Shown piece by piece: positions 27,423 to 34,928 of a stretch of DNA of 60,863 nucleotides. The notes beneath the pieces are model-generated. The model saw only the letters and a list, made by a program, of their open reading frames with translations, was not told the DNA's origin and did not search any database. Position 1 is the first letter of the stretch, and every line of letters begins with the position of its first letter. The translations under genes were made by a program, and so were the position numbers. Origin of the DNA: Zunongwangia atlantica 22II14-10F7 (GTDB lineage: Bacteria; Bacteroidota; Bacteroidia; Flavobacteriales; Flavobacteriaceae); the NCBI RefSeq assembly GCF_002094855.1, contig NZ_ARYN01000021.1, positions 1 to 60,863 of the forward strand. The letters are read 5' to 3'.

Positions 27423-28295
27423 TTATAGTACGTTTAAGACCTGCTCTTTAATTTTTTCCAGCTCATCCTTCATCTGCACTACAAGCTGCTGCATTGGTGC
27501 ATAGTTACTTTTGCTACCAATGGTGTTTATTTCACGCCCCATTTCCTGGCCAATAAAGCCTAATTTTCTACCGTTGCTGTCTTCAGTATTTAGGGTTTCA
27601 GTAAAATAAGAAAGGTGATTTTTTAATCGCACTTCTTCTTCTGTGATATCGTATTTTTCGATGTAGTAAACCAGTTCCTGCTCAAAGCGATTCTCATCTA
27701 CATTTTCCTTAAGATCTTCGATTCCTTTGCGAAGGCGCTCACGTACATTCTCTACACGCTCTGGATTAATTTGCATAATTTCATCTAACAAATTACCAAT
27801 ATTGCTAACGCGAAGTTTAAGATCTTTCTCTAAAGCAGCACCTTCTGCTGTTCTAAACTCGTTAATTTCAGCAAGGGCTTCCAATAATGTTTTCTCGATT
27901 TCAGCAAATTCATTTTCGTCGATCTCGTCACGCTCGGTTTTTAAGGCATCAGGCAAGCGCATCGCGATTTCTAAAAGTTTAGAATCATGATTGCTGGCAA
28001 TACCGCCCAGATCCAAATCTTTTAATTGCTTGATGTAATTTTTTACCGCTTCAGCATTTACAGAGGCAGATGTTTCGTCTCCTGTTTGCTCTACATACAG
28101 TGAGAAATCTACTTTCCCTCTTTTTAAAGCTGAAGATATCGTGTTACGCATCACCAATTCTTTCTCACGATATTGCGAAGGGATCCTGGCATTTAGATCC
28201 AGATTTTTACTGTTTAAAGATTTAATCTCTATAGTAATCTTTTTATTGGGAAGTTGTAGTACACTTTTCCCAAAACCTGTCATTGATTGAATCAT
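27423..28295 (-). CDS. yicC: YicC/YloC family endoribonuclease
   Basis: A 290-residue protein starting with the family signature MIQSMTGFGKS and ending in the conserved GREINTIGSKSN ... VQMKDELEKIKEQVLNVL block. YicC-type proteins are metal-dependent endoribonucleases, with a reported role in small RNA turnover in E. coli. First gene of the operon with gmk and nadD, preceded by a well-matched promoter. Confidence 0.93.
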   Translation of the reverse strand: MIQSMTGFGKSVLQLPNKKITIEIKSLNSKNLDLNARIPSQYREKELVMRNTISSALKRGKVDFSLYVEQTGDETSASVNAEAVKNYIKQLKDLDLGGIASNHDSKLLEIAMRLPDALKTERDEIDENEFAEIEKTLLEALAEINEFRTAEGAALEKDLKLRVSNIGNLLDEIMQINPERVENVRERLRKGIEDLKENVDENRFEQELVYYIEKYDITEEEVRLKNHLSYFTETLNTEDSNGRKLGFIGQEMGREINTIGSKSNYAPMQQLVVQMKDELEKIKEQVLNVL

Positions 28296-28315
28296 GCTTC
28301 ATTTTTACGGTTGGA

Positions 28316-28345
28316 CAAAGATAATCAATTCTTAGGCAGCGCAAA
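28316..28345 (-). promoter_or_regulatory. Promoter of the yicC-gmk-nadD operon
   Basis: Read on the minus strand, TTTG (28345-28342), 18 bases, then TATCTTTG (28323-28316). This is an exact match to the Bacteroidota TTTG / TAnnTTTG promoter with near-ideal spacing, ending about 20 bases before the yicC ATG. Confidence 0.7.
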
Positions 28346-28400
28346 GGCTATAGAATAATTTAGCTGAATAATGGACTTTCCTGAAATTTTAACTGAAATC

Positions 28401-29363
28401 TTAGAGCTGATTTTGGATAAATTGCAGCGCTCTTTCTTCCTGGTAATACATTTTTTTATGCTGAATAAAACCTACGTGACCGCCATGTTTGGGAATTTCC
28501 AGATGTAAGAATGATGATTTTTCGGCTATTTTCTTCGGAAATGATGCTGAAGTCAGAAAACTATCATTTTCAGCATTCAATAAAAGTGTTGGAATCTTAA
28601 TATTGGGTAAAAACTGAAGACAACTGCACTTTTCATAATATTCTGCCGCTGAAGCATAGCCATGCGCCCGGCTGGTATACAATTCATCGATCGCTAATAG
28701 TGAATTACAAGCCGATATTTGTTGTTTTTCGAGTTCTTTTGGAAAAGCCAATTGTCGCTCGAAAAGTTGGTCTTTCAGGTTTTTTTCGAATCTGTTTGTA
28801 TATAGTTTGTTTTTTGGCAGGTTTAGCGCTCCCAGGCTGGCGCCTAGATCACAAGGTGTAGAAACGGCAACAGCTGCTTTTATTTGCGACGGTAGTTCTT
28901 GGCGTTCCCCAAGATATTTCAGCAAAAGATTTCCGCCAAGGCTAAAACCAATTAAAGCGATTTGATCGTATTTATTTTTGCTGAAAATATGGGCCAAAAC
29001 TTCTTCCAGATCTTCAGTGGCACCAGCGTTGTAACTGCGATATAATCGGTTAATTTCTCCACTGCAACTTCTAAAGTTCATTCCGCAGTAATCCCAGCCA
29101 TTTTCGGTAAAAATCTTTGCCATTCCCAGCATATAAGGTCTATTGGCATTGCCGGCCAAACCATGCATAGCGATAATTAATTTTTTGGAGTTGGTTTTAG
29201 AAAATGCCCAATCTAAATCTAAAAAATCACCATCGTTCAGCTCCAAACGTTCTCGTTTTTCAGACTTAAAATTTACCTTTCTAAGCGTTGCTGCATAGAT
29301 GGTGGCGATATGAGCGTTTTTAAAAAGAGATGGGGCGGTATAATTACTTTCAATTACTGGCAT
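28401..29363 (-). CDS. YheT-like alpha/beta-fold hydrolase
   Basis: A 320-residue hydrolase. The oxyanion region MHGLAGNANRPYM is at 66-78 and the nucleophile elbow GFSLGG at 139-144 (Ser141). Asp is in NAENDSFL and His in KHGGHVGF, completing the triad. It matches the YheT/ABHD1-3 branch; the substrate is unknown, esters or lipids being likely. Monocistronic, divergent from the thioesterase gene. Confidence 0.87.
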   Translation of the reverse strand: MPVIESNYTAPSLFKNAHIATIYAATLRKVNFKSEKRERLELNDGDFLDLDWAFSKTNSKKLIIAMHGLAGNANRPYMLGMAKIFTENGWDYCGMNFRSCSGEINRLYRSYNAGATEDLEEVLAHIFSKNKYDQIALIGFSLGGNLLLKYLGERQELPSQIKAAVAVSTPCDLGASLGALNLPKNKLYTNRFEKNLKDQLFERQLAFPKELEKQQISACNSLLAIDELYTSRAHGYASAAEYYEKCSCLQFLPNIKIPTLLLNAENDSFLTSASFPKKIAEKSSFLHLEIPKHGGHVGFIQHKKMYYQEERALQFIQNQL

Positions 29364-29528
29364 AGGGCAAATTTCAGAAAAAATTAGGTAAAGAAACTTA
29401 TAATTTGGGATAAGAATACAGGCAACTTCATATCAAATTTTCGATGATTCGATGGAATAATTAAACAAGTTATGCGTGCATAGCAAATATTCGTAATTTA
29501 GCTATTCTTAAAAATGAAAAGGAGAATT

Positions 29529-30020
29529 ATGTATACTAAAGAATTTGAAATACGCTGGAGTGATATCGACGCAAATAGGCATTTAGCCAACACGGCTTAC
29601 ATCAATTTTATGAGCCACACCCGAATGGGTTTTTTAATGGAAAATGGTTTTGGCCAAAAAGACCTGGCAAAGCACAATCTTGGTCCGGTGGTTTTTTATG
29701 AGCACGTATATTATTTTAGAGAGGTTTTTGCAGGAGAACCGGTAAAAGTGAGCCTGCAGTTAAAAGGACTTTCTGAAGACGGAATGTATTTTGAATTTGT
29801 ACATAATTTTTATGACAGCAAAGGAAGGAATTTTGCAAGTTGTGAAATGATGGGCGGTTGGATAGATCTTAAAGCAAGAAAGCTAACAGGTTTACCTTCA
29901 GATTTAATTAATAATTTTGATAGCCTGCCACATACCGAAGATTTTAAGGTGCTTACAAAAGAAGATACCAGGAAACACGGTAGAAAACCAAAGGACATTG
30001 ATCCAGAATTGCTAAAATAA
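29529..30020 (+). CDS. Acyl-CoA thioesterase (hotdog fold, 4HBT type)
   Basis: A 163-residue hotdog-fold protein. The N-terminal motif RWSDIDANRHLANTAYINF is the 4-hydroxybenzoyl-CoA-thioesterase-type active site (Asp, Asn-His). The ATG at 29529 is chosen over one 15 bases upstream because an AAAAGGAG ribosome-binding site sits at 29517-29524, right before it. It likely hydrolyses acyl-CoA or acyl-ACP; substrate chain length is unknown. Confidence 0.88.
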   Translation: MYTKEFEIRWSDIDANRHLANTAYINFMSHTRMGFLMENGFGQKDLAKHNLGPVVFYEHVYYFREVFAGEPVKVSLQLKGLSEDGMYFEFVHNFYDSKGRNFASCEMMGGWIDLKARKLTGLPSDLINNFDSLPHTEDFKVLTKEDTRKHGRKPKDIDPELLK

Positions 30021-30058
30021 AGCAAGCTGAAATTATCGATTTTCGACTTATATTTTTA

Positions 30059-30082
30059 AAACCCGGCTACGCCCGGGTTTTT
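30059..30082. terminator. Bidirectional intrinsic terminator
   Basis: A 9-bp perfect stem AAAACCCGG/CCGGGTTTT with a 6-nt loop. It serves the thioesterase gene on the plus strand and overlaps the stop of the convergent EamA gene. Confidence 0.85.
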
Positions 30083-30963
30083 GTTTTCTTAAAACTTACC
30101 AGATAAACGCCTACAAAAACCATTAATCCGGCAGCAACTTTTATGGTCGTTAAATGATCTGCACCTACTAAAACAGCATAAATAATAGCGATTAAAGGCT
30201 GTAGATAAATAAAAACACTTATCGTAGATGCCGATAATTGTTTTAATGCGTAAATATTAAGCAGGTAAGTAGAAAATGTTGTTCCTGCAACAACAAAGGC
30301 CATACGCCAAATCGCATCGAATGGTAAATTAAGCCAATCTACCGCTGTAAATTCAGAATAAGTAACGGGTAAATTCAAAATAACACCCATTAGGAAAAGC
30401 CATTTCATAAGCGTAATGGCGTGGTATTTTTTGGTAAGTGGTTTTACGATCACCAGGTAAAATCCGTAAGAAAAAGCATTGATAATAAACATCAAATTCC
30501 CAAGCGGAATATTTGGTGCATTAGATACACTATCTGCACTAAAAAGCACTAAAGCCAAAGCTCCAGAAAGTCCCAAAGCAATACCAATTCCTTTAATAAG
30601 TGTGATCTTTTCTTTAAGAATAAATGAAGCTAAGATCAAAACCATTACGGGAGAAAGTGTAATAATAACCGAGCTGTTAATTGGTGTACTAAGGCTTAAT
30701 CCTTTAAAAAAGAAAAGCATATTGATACACATTCCAAAGACAGCGCAGCCCAGCATTCTTGGGTAATCTTTTTTGTCGATCTTTTCTTTTGGAGCAAACG
30801 GACTTAATAGCCAAAACAAAATAGAGGCACCCAAAACCCGAAGCATAATAAAACCAAAAGCTTCGATATGTGCAGGCATCACTCCTTTGGCAATGGTGTG
30901 GTTTAATCCATAGATTGCACTGGCACCTATTGCGGCGAGGATTGCCAGCAAACGCTTATCCAT
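30067..30963 (-). CDS. EamA family (drug/metabolite) transporter
   Basis: A 298-residue protein with ten predicted membrane helices in two EamA repeats of five. The first begins LAAIGASAIYGLNHTIAKG, the second around residue 150. DMT-superfamily exporters move metabolites or amino acids; the substrate is unknown. Its start overlaps the end of the ArsC-like gene by 8 bases, so the two are translated together. Confidence 0.9.
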   Translation of the reverse strand: MDKRLLAILAAIGASAIYGLNHTIAKGVMPAHIEAFGFIMLRVLGASILFWLLSPFAPKEKIDKKDYPRMLGCAVFGMCINMLFFFKGLSLSTPINSSVIITLSPVMVLILASFILKEKITLIKGIGIALGLSGALALVLFSADSVSNAPNIPLGNLMFIINAFSYGFYLVIVKPLTKKYHAITLMKWLFLMGVILNLPVTYSEFTAVDWLNLPFDAIWRMAFVVAGTTFSTYLLNIYALKQLSASTISVFIYLQPLIAIIYAVLVGADHLTTIKVAAGLMVFVGVYLVSFKKTKTRA

Positions 30964-31309
30964 GGATAGATTCTTTAGCGGCCGCTACATTCTTTTTAGC
31001 ATTACCAATAAAGATCTCATTATCGTTAATTATTACCGGACGTTTTAAAAAAGTATAATGTTCCAGGATCAAAGCTTTGTAATCTTCTTCGCTAAGATTC
31101 TTGTTTTTTAGATCACGTTCTTTATAAAGTCGTGCTCTTTTGCTGAAAAGCGACTCATAGCTACCCGAAAGTTTTTGCATTTCTTCTATTTGCGCAGTGG
31201 TAATTGCATCGGTTTTGATATCCTGAAGTTCAAACTCTGCCGGAGCGTCGATCTCGTTTAAAATTCGTTTACAGGTATCGCAGGTAGACAGGTAGTAGAT
31301 CTTTTTCAT
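30956..31309 (-). CDS. ArsC/Spx-family protein
   Basis: A 117-residue thioredoxin-fold protein with a CxxC motif at Cys10-Cys13 (STCDTCKR) and the ArsC-type C-terminal block (FLKRPVIINDNEIFIGNA). Flavobacterial members are usually annotated as arsenate reductase, but the redox partner and resistance context are missing here. A general disulfide-handling or Spx-like role is as likely. It overlaps the EamA gene by 8 bases. Confidence 0.85.
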   Translation of the reverse strand: MKKIYYLSTCDTCKRILNEIDAPAEFELQDIKTDAITTAQIEEMQKLSGSYESLFSKRARLYKERDLKNKNLSEEDYKALILEHYTFLKRPVIINDNEIFIGNAKKNVAAAKESIHG

Positions 31310-31375
31310 TTTATTTCGATTTAAGAATGCATAAGAAAGACTGCAAAGGAAAAACTTTATAAGAGCTTCTGCAAT

Positions 31376-32146
31376 TTATTCGGTTGCTGAAAAATCTATT
31401 TTTAAATATTCTGAAATTTCTTCCAGCCCATATTCGTAAGTTTTTTGTCCTTCAGCATAAGCCGCGATCTCGTATGGATTATAGGTTAAGATCAATTTAT
31501 CATCTCTAAAACCAATATTTGCCGGAAGGTGAAATTCGTCGTTTTCGAAGAACATTCCTGTGCTGTTGATGTTTTCGTCCTGCGGGATATCTTCTTTATT
31601 TCTGAAGTCTTTTTCTACAAAGTCTTTAAATTCCGCAGTAAAGAGATCCTTGTGCGTGTAAACTTCGCCGGTTTCAGGATTAAAATTCATATAAGTATTA
31701 CTTCCGTAACCATGTGCGCCACCGGTAAATGTATAAGAGTTGAAATCTATACTTAATAATTTGGGGCTTCCTGAAGTAATTTCTGCAAAAACAGTCGCTT
31801 CCCAAGGGATATCGGTATCAGGGAAATCTTCTCGGTAAGACGCATAATTTGCGATAAAACCATCTACCATTTCTTCCATAGTTTTAGGATTATCATCTGG
31901 ATTAAAACCTGCGACAATCTGAATAATATGTTGTTCTACAGAATCGTTAATCTTTTTTGCGACAGCCTCATTACCTTTGGCTACCGGGAAATTAATGTTT
32001 ACAAAAGTGCAGTTTCCGGTTTCAGGATCACACTTTTCGTAAGCCTTTTCTATGTTATAATTGGTGAAATTAAGGTCTTCTTTTTTCTCTTCTTCACAAG
32101 CATACAGCATCAGGCTGGCAAGCAGCACTAAAAGAAATTTTTTCAA
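31376..32146 (-). CDS. DUF4163/DUF3298 (RsiV-like) lipoprotein
   Basis: A 256-residue protein. Lipobox LYAC (Cys17) then EEEKKED. Residues about 35-140 fit DUF4163, and about 145-250 fit DUF3298 (SYTFTGGAHGYGSNTYMNF; DLFTAEFKDFV). The same pair of domains is the extracytoplasmic part of the B. subtilis anti-sigma factor RsiV, which binds lysozyme. There is no anti-sigma region here, so a free-standing periplasmic lipoprotein of unknown ligand is the cautious call. Confidence 0.85.
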   Translation of the reverse strand: MKKFLLVLLASLMLYACEEEKKEDLNFTNYNIEKAYEKCDPETGNCTFVNINFPVAKGNEAVAKKINDSVEQHIIQIVAGFNPDDNPKTMEEMVDGFIANYASYREDFPDTDIPWEATVFAEITSGSPKLLSIDFNSYTFTGGAHGYGSNTYMNFNPETGEVYTHKDLFTAEFKDFVEKDFRNKEDIPQDENINSTGMFFENDEFHLPANIGFRDDKLILTYNPYEIAAYAEGQKTYEYGLEEISEYLKIDFSATE

Positions 32147-32194
32147 AATGGTTTTCGGATTTTAGGTTATTGTTTTGCTAAAGTACGCAGCAAT

Positions 32195-32225
32195 TTTGGC
32201 ATTGCCAATGCGAAGCTTATTTTTG
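32195..32225 (+). promoter_or_regulatory. Promoter of the cystathionine gamma-synthase gene
   Basis: TTTG at 32195-32198, exactly 19 bases, then TATTTTTG at 32218-32225: an exact Bacteroidota consensus promoter. Transcription would start near 32232, leaving a leader of about 70 bases. Confidence 0.7.
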
Positions 32226-32301
32226 CTAATAAGATTTTTAAAATTGCTAAAATTCAGCTTCTAAGCTACATTTTGGTCTTGTAATCTACTAAAACATTGT
32301 T

Positions 32302-33444
32302 ATGAAATTTAATACCAAAACCATACACGGCGGGCAGGAAAATACAGATCCTGCATACAATTCTGTAATGCCGCCAATCTATCAAACCAGTACCTATTCA
32401 CAAAGCACCCCGGGAGGTCATAAAGGCTTTGAATATTCCAGAAGTGGAAACCCAACTCGTGCCGCTTTAGAGCGTTCCTTGGCCAGTATCGAAAATGGAG
32501 AATTTGGGATGGCTTTTGGATCTGGACTTGCTGCCATCGATGCTGTAATGAAGCTTTTTAAACCAGGAGACGAAATTGTAAGTACCAACGATCTTTACGG
32601 TGGTTCTTACCGCTTGTTTACCTCGATATTTGAAAATTTAGGCATTAAATTTCACTTTATTGGGATGCAGGAAGCTGAAAATATTGAAGCTTATATTAAC
32701 GAAAATACAAAGCTTATTTGGGTAGAAACACCAACCAACCCAATGATGAATATTATCGATATCGAAGCTGCAGCTAAAATTGCCAAAAAGCACAACGTCT
32801 TATTAGCAGTTGATAATACTTTTGCGACACCATATTTACAGCAACCTTTGGATTTGGGAGCAGATATTGTAATGCATAGCGCTACAAAATATCTTGGCGG
32901 GCATAGTGATGTTGTGATGGGCGGACTTATCGTGAAAGATAAAGCTCTGGCAGATAAATTATATTTTATCCAAAATGCGAGTGGCGGAGTCTGTGGACCG
33001 CAGGATAGTTTTTTGGTGTTACGCGGAATCAAAACTTTGCATCTTAGAATGCAGCGCCATTGCGAAAATGGAGAAAAAGTAGCCCGATTTTTAAAAGAAC
33101 ATGCCGGAGTTGCGAAAGTGAACTGGCCAGGTTTCGATGATCATCCAAACCACGATATCGCTAAAAAGCAAATGAATGGTTTTGGCGGAATGATCTCTTT
33201 TTCTACTACGGAAGGAACCGCAGAAAGTGCAATAAAAATCCTTGAAAATCTGAAGGTTTTCACCTTAGCTGAATCTCTAGGCGGAGTAGAATCTTTAGCC
33301 GGGCATCCAGCAAGTATGACGCATGCATCGATCCCAAAAGAAGAACGTGAAAAAACCGGTGTTGTAGATAGTTTGATACGATTAAGTGTAGGAATTGAAG
33401 ATGGAGACGATCTTGTTGAAGATTTAAAACAAGCGTTGGGATAA
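32302..33444 (+). CDS. metB: Cystathionine gamma-synthase / trans-sulfuration PLP enzyme
   Basis: A 380-residue PLP-dependent enzyme of the Cys/Met metabolism family. The PLP-lysine motif HSATKYLGGHSDVVMGG is present, with YSRSGNPTR near residue 45 and SLGGVESLAGHP near the C-terminus. It may make cystathionine (gamma-synthase) or cleave it (gamma-lyase); sequence alone does not decide. Single gene with its own consensus promoter and terminator. Confidence 0.85.
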   Translation: MKFNTKTIHGGQENTDPAYNSVMPPIYQTSTYSQSTPGGHKGFEYSRSGNPTRAALERSLASIENGEFGMAFGSGLAAIDAVMKLFKPGDEIVSTNDLYGGSYRLFTSIFENLGIKFHFIGMQEAENIEAYINENTKLIWVETPTNPMMNIIDIEAAAKIAKKHNVLLAVDNTFATPYLQQPLDLGADIVMHSATKYLGGHSDVVMGGLIVKDKALADKLYFIQNASGGVCGPQDSFLVLRGIKTLHLRMQRHCENGEKVARFLKEHAGVAKVNWPGFDDHPNHDIAKKQMNGFGGMISFSTTEGTAESAIKILENLKVFTLAESLGGVESLAGHPASMTHASIPKEEREKTGVVDSLIRLSVGIEDGDDLVEDLKQALG

Positions 33445-33563
33445 TAGTAGTTAGATTTTAGATCGCTGTGCTGTTAGAGATTAGAAAATAGAAGAGTAAG
33501 TGATCGAGGTTATTTTTTCTGAAATTTTGCAGAAGTATTAATTTGATAAGGAAACAAATTTTC

Positions 33564-33601
33564 ATGCTGAACCTGTCCGTCCGGCGGACTTGATTTAGCA
33601 T
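33564..33601 (+). repeat. Short imperfect palindromic intergenic element
   Basis: Outer arms ATGCTGAA and TTTAGCAT pair at 7 of 8 positions. A G+C-rich inner palindrome (GTCCGTCCGGCGGAC) sits at the centre. The GCTGAAC...TTAGCATCTCA shape resembles an element I have seen scattered in flavobacterial intergenic regions (recall, not checked). Only one copy is in this window. Confidence 0.4.
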
Positions 33602-33616
33602 CTCATGATTTAATAA

Positions 33617-33660
33617 AAAAAACGAGGGCTGAAATTCGATAATTTCAGCCCTCGTTTTTT
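33617..33660. terminator. Strong bidirectional intrinsic terminator
   Basis: A perfect 20-bp stem around a CGAT loop, with A6 at the left and T6 at the right end. It lies between the convergent metB-like gene and the cysteine-desulfurase-like gene. Confidence 0.92.
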
Positions 33661-33699
33661 AATCTATATTCAAGGTCTAAAAGCGAAGCGGTCTAGATT

Positions 33700-34923
33700 T
33701 TAAATTACTTTGCTAAGCGCCCAGATAAGTCGTTTTACTTCTTCTTCGGTGTTGTAATGCACCAGACTGATGCGAACTACGCCATTTTTTTCGGTTAGCC
33801 CGAAATCTTCAACCAGTTTTTTAGCGTAAAAATCACCAAAACGAATGCCGATTCGATATTCGTCGATTTGCCCAACAATGGCGTCGCTATCAAGTTCATC
33901 ATGCACAAAAGAAATCGTAGGCACTCTTTTAGAAGCATCGGCTTCAGGATTTCCTATGATCTTCACTTTTGGATTTTCATTTAAAAAATTAAGAAGCTTT
34001 TGTGCCAGTTGCTGTTCATGTTGCGCAATAACTTCATAAGATTTTTTCAGCATTAAAACTGAAGACTCTTTGTCATTTGGAAAGTGTTGTTTATAGAATT
34101 CCTGAAAATATTCAGTGATTCCTAAAAGGCTATACGTTAGTTCAAAATTGAAATTTCCCGGTTGAAATTTATACGGAATATCATCTTTTTTGAAGAAATA
34201 GTGATTTATACCATCCATTTCTAAAAGTAGATCATACTTACCGTACATTAAAGCTAAATGTGGGCCATAGGTTTTATACCAGCTAAAGGTGTAAAAATCG
34301 GCATCCAGTTCTTGCACGTCAATTTGGCGATGAGGTGCGTAAGCAACGCCATCTACGCAAATAAGCGAGTCGTTTTGGTGTACAATCTCTGTAATCTCCT
34401 TGATAGGATTTATGCTCCCCAAAATATTAGAGCAATGTGTAACCGCAACAAGTTTGGTCTTTTCTGAAAGTAATTTTTTCAGCTCAGAAAGCTCTAATTC
34501 CATAGTATTTGGATTGGCTTTCCAGATCTTAACTTTTATGCCTTTTTCTTCTAAGTCTGTCCAGGGAGAAACGTTTGCTTCATGATCTGTATTTGTTACA
34601 ATCACCTCGTCACCTTCCTGCCATTGTTTGCTAATGGATAAACTTAATATTCTAAAAAGCATACTCGAAGAAGGACCTATAATTACTTCTTCGGTTCTAT
34701 TAGCATTAATAAATTTTGCTACCTGTTTGGTTGCCCATGCTAATTTTTCTCCTGCTTCTTTACTGTTGCGGTAAGAAGCGCCTAGTTGTACATTGTGATG
34801 AATTAAGTATCCGGTAATGCGCTGAATGACTTTCCCTAAAACCTGAGAGCCACCGGCGTTATCCATAAATACAAAATCTTTATCTAGTGCCGGAAATTGC
34901 TTTCTAACATATTCAATATCCAT
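33700..34923 (-). CDS. Cysteine desulfurase-like class V aminotransferase
   Basis: A 407-residue PLP enzyme of aminotransferase class V. Features: NAGGSQVLGKV near the N-terminus, THCSNILGSINPI, and the PLP-lysine region FSWYKTYGPHLALMYG. It belongs to the SufS/CsdA-like branch often labelled cysteine desulfurase-like. No suf or isc genes are adjacent, so an Fe-S role is not supported. It starts 5 bases after the S9 peptidase stop and is probably co-transcribed with it. Confidence 0.83.
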   Translation of the reverse strand: MDIEYVRKQFPALDKDFVFMDNAGGSQVLGKVIQRITGYLIHHNVQLGASYRNSKEAGEKLAWATKQVAKFINANRTEEVIIGPSSSMLFRILSLSISKQWQEGDEVIVTNTDHEANVSPWTDLEEKGIKVKIWKANPNTMELELSELKKLLSEKTKLVAVTHCSNILGSINPIKEITEIVHQNDSLICVDGVAYAPHRQIDVQELDADFYTFSWYKTYGPHLALMYGKYDLLLEMDGINHYFFKKDDIPYKFQPGNFNFELTYSLLGITEYFQEFYKQHFPNDKESSVLMLKKSYEVIAQHEQQLAQKLLNFLNENPKVKIIGNPEADASKRVPTISFVHDELDSDAIVGQIDEYRIGIRFGDFYAKKLVEDFGLTEKNGVVRISLVHYNTEEEVKRLIWALSKVI

Positions 34924-34928
34924 AAGCT

